17,335 bases of DNA, taken from the NCBI GenBank assembly GCA_020634555.1, contig JACKBK010000053.1:1-17335 (forward strand), in the 5' to 3' direction. The position numbers and the translations under genes are program-made. Position 1 is the stretch's first letter; the number at the start of each line of letters is the position of its first letter. Positions 13,618 through 17,335 of this stretch are shown one piece after another. This stretch comes from Caldilineae bacterium. Lineage in GTDB: Bacteria; Chloroflexota; Anaerolineae; JAAEKA01. The notes under the pieces are model-generated. The model was not told where the DNA came from. It worked only from the letters and a program-made list of their open reading frames with translations, and did no database searches.

Positions 13618-14016
13618 ATGATCGAGTCTACTGCTCAGGCGGTTGCCGCCATGAACAACCCCAAACTTCCTGAAAACGAGCGCTCTGCAGCCACCCATTA
13701 CCTGCGCGACAATCCTTCCGCTGAAGGCAGTGCAGCCCTGGTTGCTGCGCTGGAAGATGACGACCATGGCGTGCGCTACGCCGCCAGTTCAGCCCTGGCC
13801 TACATCGGCGATTCCGCCATGCCCGCGCTGCTCGATGCGTTGGCGCAGCCCGACAACAGCAAGATGCTGCGGGACGGCGCCCATCGCGTGATCACCGAGA
13901 ACTCGAGCCCCAAGGTCCACGCATCCTGTGATGAGTTGCTGGCTGCGCTGCGCGGCTCCCAGGCCGGCATCGCTACCATGGAAGCTGCTGTCCGCCTGAT
14001 GCCGACCTTCAGATAG
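13618..14016 (+). CDS. small HEAT-repeat-like protein
   Basis: A 132-residue soluble alpha-helical protein. Residues 35-95 contain HEAT-like helical pairs: SAALVAALEDDDHGVRYAASSALAYIG fits the PBS-lyase-type HEAT consensus (D.. VR..A..AL..IG), and a second, SAMPALLDALAQPDNSKMLRDGAHRVI, follows. Such repeats usually make protein-protein contacts. No catalytic motif is visible and the partner is unknown. The reading frame is open far upstream into galK, but the ATG at 13618 has AAAGGA at a good distance and a strong extended -10 promoter just before, so the upstream frame is accidental. Its 3' end overlaps the convergent recD2 gene by 8 bp. Confidence 0.85.
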   Translation: MIESTAQAVAAMNNPKLPENERSAATHYLRDNPSAEGSAALVAALEDDDHGVRYAASSALAYIGDSAMPALLDALAQPDNSKMLRDGAHRVITENSSPKVHASCDELLAALRGSQAGIATMEAAVRLMPTFR

Positions 14017-16213
14017 CCGGCCGCAGTCGCTCGCTCAACCCGCTGTAGCGGTCGGAAATGCGGTTGTTGTTGACGGCGATAGCAATCGCCCGCGGTGTGC
14101 CCACCAGTACAACCAGCCGCCGGGCGCGCGTCACCCCGGTGTAGAGCAGGTTGCGTTGCAGCATCATGTAGTGCTGAGTCATCATCGGCATGACGACTGC
14201 CGGAAACTCGCTTCCCTGTGACTTGTGTACCGACACCGCGTACGCATGCATCAGTTCATCAAGCTCCAGGAAGTCATAGGCCACGATCCGGTCGTCGATC
14301 CGCACCGTCACCATCTGCTCCACCGGATCGAGATTGACGATCATCCCCAAGTCCCCGTTGTAGACATCCTTATCGTAGTTGTTGCGAATCTGCATCACGC
14401 GGTCGCCCAGCCGGAAGATACGTCCACCGAGACGGCGCTCTGGCCGGCTGGACGACGGCGGGTTCAGCGTGGCTTGCAGGCGCTCGTTCAGTGCGCCCAC
14501 CCCGACCTGGCCGCGGTGCATTGGGCTTAGCACCTGAATGTCCTGGGGCGACAAGCCGAAACGGCGCGGCACGCGCTCCTGGACGATCTCACCGATCAGC
14601 TCAGCCGCGCGTTCGGGATCATCGGTTTGGAACAGGAAAAAGTCCTTCGACTTTTGCGGATTCCACTCTGGCATCTGGCCGCTGTTGATGCGGTGCGCGT
14701 TTTCGATAATGTAGCTGCCGGCGGCCTGGCGAAACACCACATCCAGCCGCACCACCGCAGCTGCGCCCGAGTCGATGACATCCCGCAGCACGTTGCCGGC
14801 GCCCACCGGCGGCAACTGGTCGATGTCGCCGATCAACAGCAGATGCGCGCCGGGCGGGATTGCCTTCAGCAGGCTGTTGGTCAGCAGCAAATCCAGCATC
14901 GACGCCTCGTCCACGATCACCATGTCGGCCGTCAGGGGGTTGTCTTCGTTGCGGTCAAAGCCGAAGCCGCCCGCGCCGCCCGGGCTGAACTCCAGCAGGC
15001 GATGGATGGTCTTGGCCTCCTTGCCGGTAGCCTCGCTGAGCCGCTTGGCCGCGCGGCCGGTGGGCGACGCCAGGACGTAGTGCAGGCCAGTCGCATCCAG
15101 CAGGCGAATCAACGTCTGCATGGTTGTGGTTTTACCGGTACCCGGTCCTCCGGTCAGCACCGCCACACGCTGGGTCAGTGCTGTGCGCACCGCCTCCTGC
15201 TGCCTGGGCGTCAACGCCAGCCCGCTGTTGCGTTGCACCACGGCAAAGGCCTGCGGCCAGTCGAAGCTATGGAAGGTGTAGAGGCGGTCCTCGGTCGCCT
15301 GCATTAGCCGCTGCAAGCGGCCCGCCACACCGATCTCGCCGTAGTAGAATGGCGCCAGGTAGACGGCCCGATCCTCAGCCAGCGCCGGGTCCGGACCGGC
15401 GCGCACTGTCGCATCGATGCGCACCTGCTCCTCGCGGCTGAGGGTTTCGATAGCGTCGACCACCAGCGAGGCAGGCACGTCCAGCAGCGTTGCGCTGGCC
15501 GCTACCAACTCCCCCTGAGGGACGTAGACGTGGCCGTCGTTGGCTTTCTGGCTCAAGGTGTAGGCAACGCCTGCAGCCACTCGCTCCGGCGCGTCGGGGG
15601 CGATACCCTGATTGCGGGCGATCTTGTCGGCAGTGATGAAGCCGATACCGTGGACATCTCTTGCCAGCCGGTAGGGATCGTTGGTGACAACGGCCGCCGC
15701 GCCGTCGCCGTACTGTTTGTAGATGCGCACGGCCAGGGCAGGGCTGACGCCGTTGCTCTGCAAGAAAACCATCACCTCGCGGATCTGGCGCTGCTCGTGC
15801 CAGGCGGTTTTGATCTGAGCGACTCGTTTCGGTCCGACGCCCAGTACCCCATGCAGTTGGTCGGGATCCTCGTCGATGATGCGCAGCGTGTCTGCACCGA
15901 ACTTGCGCACGATGCGCTTGGCTGTGACCGGCCCAACCCCCTTGACCAGCCCGCTGCCCAGGTATTTCTCGATGCCGGCCGCAGTGGCCGGCAACACTGT
16001 GGTATAACGATCGACCTTGAACTGGCGGCCATGTTGCGCATGGACCGTCCATTCCCCCTCGATGCGTACGTGTTCGCCGACGGTGACGCCCAGCATGTTC
16101 CCGACAACGGTGACTTCGTAGTCTTTGCCGTCAGGAACAAGCCGGGCGACGGTATAGCCGGTCTCTTCGTTGTGGAAGGTCAGGCGCTCCAGCACGCCTT
16201 CAAGGGTTTGCAT
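14009..16213 (-). CDS. recD2: RecD2-type superfamily 1B DNA helicase
   Basis: A 734-residue 5'-3' DNA helicase working outside RecBCD, implicated in mismatch repair and replication-fork stability in other bacteria. The N-terminal OB-like domain (1-75) is followed by a helix-hairpin-helix region (80-135: KGVGPVTAKRIV, GVLGVGPKRVAQIK). The motor has Walker A GGPGTGKTT (Lys361), Walker B VIVDEASMLD (Asp435-Glu436), motif III GDIDQLPPVG (462-471) and the SH3-containing C-terminal region HAYAVSVHKSQGSEFPAVV (656-674), then YTGVTRAR. The size is typical of RecD2 (about 720-740). No recB or recC is nearby, as expected. The frame is open to 16300, but the ATG at 16213 begins the conserved QTLEGVLERLTFHNEETGYT. 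It is 26 bases behind the lipoprotein stop and has no clear Shine-Dalgarno sequence, so it probably relies on coupling. Confidence 0.95.
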   Translation of the reverse strand: MQTLEGVLERLTFHNEETGYTVARLVPDGKDYEVTVVGNMLGVTVGEHVRIEGEWTVHAQHGRQFKVDRYTTVLPATAAGIEKYLGSGLVKGVGPVTAKRIVRKFGADTLRIIDEDPDQLHGVLGVGPKRVAQIKTAWHEQRQIREVMVFLQSNGVSPALAVRIYKQYGDGAAAVVTNDPYRLARDVHGIGFITADKIARNQGIAPDAPERVAAGVAYTLSQKANDGHVYVPQGELVAASATLLDVPASLVVDAIETLSREEQVRIDATVRAGPDPALAEDRAVYLAPFYYGEIGVAGRLQRLMQATEDRLYTFHSFDWPQAFAVVQRNSGLALTPRQQEAVRTALTQRVAVLTGGPGTGKTTTMQTLIRLLDATGLHYVLASPTGRAAKRLSEATGKEAKTIHRLLEFSPGGAGGFGFDRNEDNPLTADMVIVDEASMLDLLLTNSLLKAIPPGAHLLLIGDIDQLPPVGAGNVLRDVIDSGAAAVVRLDVVFRQAAGSYIIENAHRINSGQMPEWNPQKSKDFFLFQTDDPERAAELIGEIVQERVPRRFGLSPQDIQVLSPMHRGQVGVGALNERLQATLNPPSSSRPERRLGGRIFRLGDRVMQIRNNYDKDVYNGDLGMIVNLDPVEQMVTVRIDDRIVAYDFLELDELMHAYAVSVHKSQGSEFPAVVMPMMTQHYMMLQRNLLYTGVTRARRLVVLVGTPRAIAIAVNNNRISDRYSGLSERLRPAI

Positions 16214-16239
16214 CTGGCAAACGGCAGGAGTTGGAGAAC

Positions 16240-17169
16240 CTACTGCTGTTGCCAGCGCACAAGGAAGATGCGCGTCTCTCCCGAAACCCCCATATCCCAT
16301 GCCTCGGAAACCTGGTTGCCACTGGAATCCGCTACCCAGGCTCGATAGTTGCCATCGGCCAGCGGAAACTCTATTTTGGCGTTGTACAGGAACTCGCCAG
16401 CCTGTAGTGGGTCACCGCGCAGGAAAACCGGTCCAAACTCAACCTGCTTCTGCTCACCTGACGGCGCCTGTACCACCATGTTGAAGCCTGTGACCGGGTG
16501 GGAAAGGTCCAGGCTGCTGTTATAAAGCCCACCATAAACGGTTACAATGGGATTGCTGTTGGGGCGCGGTTCGATGGAGCGCTTGATGAACTGGTACACC
16601 GGCGCGGGTGTTGGCGGTGGCTCGGTCGGCGCAGGGGGTGATGTTGGCTGTGGCGGCCTCGTGGGTGCTGCAGTCGGCACCGGTGTGTCGGTGGGCGGCG
16701 CGGGAATGTTGGCCGCTACTTGCACCAGATTCGCATCGCCGGTGACCTCGACCAGCCGGGCAACGATCCAGGCTTGCTGGCCATCGACGCAGCAGACTTC
16801 GTACCAGTCACCGGCGGCGTTCTTGGCGGTGATCTCCAGTTCTGTGCCGCGTGCTACCTGGCCCACGGTGTCATAGTTGGTACCTGGGCCGGCGCGCAGA
16901 TTGCTCTCTTCATCGCCGATGACCACGGCCATGGGGGTTTCGGGCGTTGGCGTATCGGTGGGTTGCGGGGTTGGAGTGTCCGTCGGCAGGGGGGTGTCGG
17001 TGGGCGTTGGCGTATCGGTAGAGATGACCGTTGGCGTAAACGTTGGCCTGACCGGGCGGGTGGCAGTTGGTTCGGGCGTCGCCGTGGCTGCCGGCCCGCA
17101 CGCGCTAAGCGTCAACGCGAGCAGGAACGTGACGCCAATCAATGTCGGCAGGTGTTTCCTGTTGAGCAT
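16240..17169 (-). CDS. lipoprotein with SH3b domain and Thr-Pro linkers
   Basis: A 309-residue exported protein. The signal peptide ends in the lipobox LSAC (Cys24). A low-complexity Thr-Pro linker (28-79, repeats of TDTPTP) leads to a bacterial SH3 domain (about 81-143: SNLRAGPGTNYDTVGQVARGTELEI..DWYEV..AWIVARLV). A second Pro-rich linker (155-190) precedes a C-terminal beta-rich domain (191-309) I cannot name. SH3b domains often bind cell-wall or surface ligands, and this linker style is typical of Chloroflexota surface lipoproteins. GAGGAGG stands before the ATG. It is the first gene of a unit with recD2, a pairing with no obvious functional link. Confidence 0.88.
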   Translation of the reverse strand: MLNRKHLPTLIGVTFLLALTLSACGPAATATPEPTATRPVRPTFTPTVISTDTPTPTDTPLPTDTPTPQPTDTPTPETPMAVVIGDEESNLRAGPGTNYDTVGQVARGTELEITAKNAAGDWYEVCCVDGQQAWIVARLVEVTGDANLVQVAANIPAPPTDTPVPTAAPTRPPQPTSPPAPTEPPPTPAPVYQFIKRSIEPRPNSNPIVTVYGGLYNSSLDLSHPVTGFNMVVQAPSGEQKQVEFGPVFLRGDPLQAGEFLYNAKIEFPLADGNYRAWVADSSGNQVSEAWDMGVSGETRIFLVRWQQQ

Positions 17170-17196
17170 AATGGTGCCTCCTCAAGACGTTATCAG

Positions 17197-17217
17197 GCGC
17201 AAGGCGTTGCCTTGCGC
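17197..17217 (-). promoter_or_regulatory. 9-bp dyad at the expected transcript start of the SH3b gene
   Basis: GCGCAAGGC and GCCTTGCGC flank GTT, a perfect 9-3-9 inverted repeat. It abuts the expected start site for the promoter at 17225-17233. It could be a 5' stem-loop that stabilises the mRNA or an operator. Confidence 0.55.
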
Positions 17218-17224
17218 GAGGCGC

Positions 17225-17233
17225 ATTGTAGCA
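17225..17233 (-). promoter_or_regulatory. extended -10 promoter for the SH3b lipoprotein-recD2 unit
   Basis: On the minus strand TGCTACAAT matches TGN-TATAAT with one difference. No clear -35 box is seen. The start would be near 17218, about 49 bases before the ATG. Confidence 0.55.
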
Positions 17234-17252
17234 CAGCGTCCGCCGATCGGCG

Positions 17253-17282
17253 AAGTTCGGCTTTTTCGGGAAAGCCGAACTT
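17253..17282. repeat. 30-bp hairpin repeat, 12-bp perfect stem
   Basis: AAGTTCGGCTTT (17253-17264), loop TTCGGG, then AAAGCCGAACTT (17271-17282). It shares the frame AAG-T..CTTT-loop-AAAG..A-CTT with the next hairpin and with the galT repeats. It lies upstream of the SH3b gene promoter and overlaps the place where a -35 box would be. Confidence 0.75.
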
Positions 17283-17309
17283 CTTCCACAGGTGGGTCAT
17301 CATGCGCAG

Positions 17310-17335
17310 AAGCTCGACTTTACCGAAAAAGTCGA
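17310..17335. repeat. hairpin repeat cut by the window end
   Basis: AAGCTCGACTTT (17310-17321), loop ACCGAA, then AAAGTCGA at the last bases of the window. Read on the minus strand the loop is TTCGGT, almost that of the hairpin at 17253-17282. At arm position 8 the base pair differs (A-T here, G-C there), so pairing is kept. The right arm would need GCTT beyond the window. Confidence 0.65.

Noticed and set aside
1..17335. Defence island, prophage, biosynthetic cluster or other new multi-gene system
   Set aside because: All thirteen genes have housekeeping, envelope or sugar roles or are small singletons. No nuclease-effector pair, reverse transcriptase, integrase or toxin pair was found. The novelty here is in the repeats.

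Overview
The window looks like chromosomal DNA from a GC-rich member of the Chloroflexota, perhaps Anaerolineae, Caldilineae or a relative. This is an inference. It rests on two lipoproteins with Ala/Pro/Thr or Thr-Pro linkers after the lipobox (one with an SH3b domain, one an HtrA-type protease), a membrane double-zinc-ribbon protein, and many short palindromic repeats between and even inside genes. No rRNA, tRNA, CRISPR array, phage gene or transposase gene was seen. Thirteen protein genes are supported and most are housekeeping or sugar metabolism.

Layout. Positions 18-4270 are read leftward: an S1-domain RNA-binding protein, a terminator-like 46-bp perfect palindrome, an FtsK/SpoIIIE DNA translocase, and a small two-helix zinc-ribbon membrane protein with its own promoter. 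Back to back with the S1 gene, from a pair of near-consensus divergent promoters at 4335-4410, a rightward unit encodes a lipoprotein HtrA-like protease. It ends in a clear terminator, and a GT4 glycosyltransferase starts in that terminator's T-tract. Positions 7748-8132 hold a tandem repeat with an 81-bp unit; its first copy supplies the stop codon of the glycosyltransferase.

Positions 8150-13525 are a galactose-use cluster: GH4 alpha-galactosidase (melA), then the Leloir genes galT, galE and galK, then a five-helix EamA-type membrane protein overlapping galK by 4 bp. Alpha-galactosides would be hydrolysed to galactose, phosphorylated by GalK, exchanged with UDP-glucose by GalT and recycled by GalE. 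No uptake system is visible unless the small membrane protein contributes. A 132-residue HEAT-like protein gene with its own extended -10 promoter follows. It converges with, and overlaps by 8 bp, a leftward pair: SH3b lipoprotein and the helicase recD2.

The most unusual feature is galT. It carries two in-frame insertions, each made of the same hairpin DNA repeat, each adding 12-13 residues (VANF..SWQL) to a protein otherwise colinear with E. coli GalT. Hairpins of related design but different arm sequence lie at the right end of the window. Together with the tandem array, a REPIN-like pair, the large palindrome and a hairpin repeat containing the galT stop codon, they suggest a genome rich in mobile or structural palindromes that tolerates them in and next to genes. 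I found no convincing new multi-gene system.
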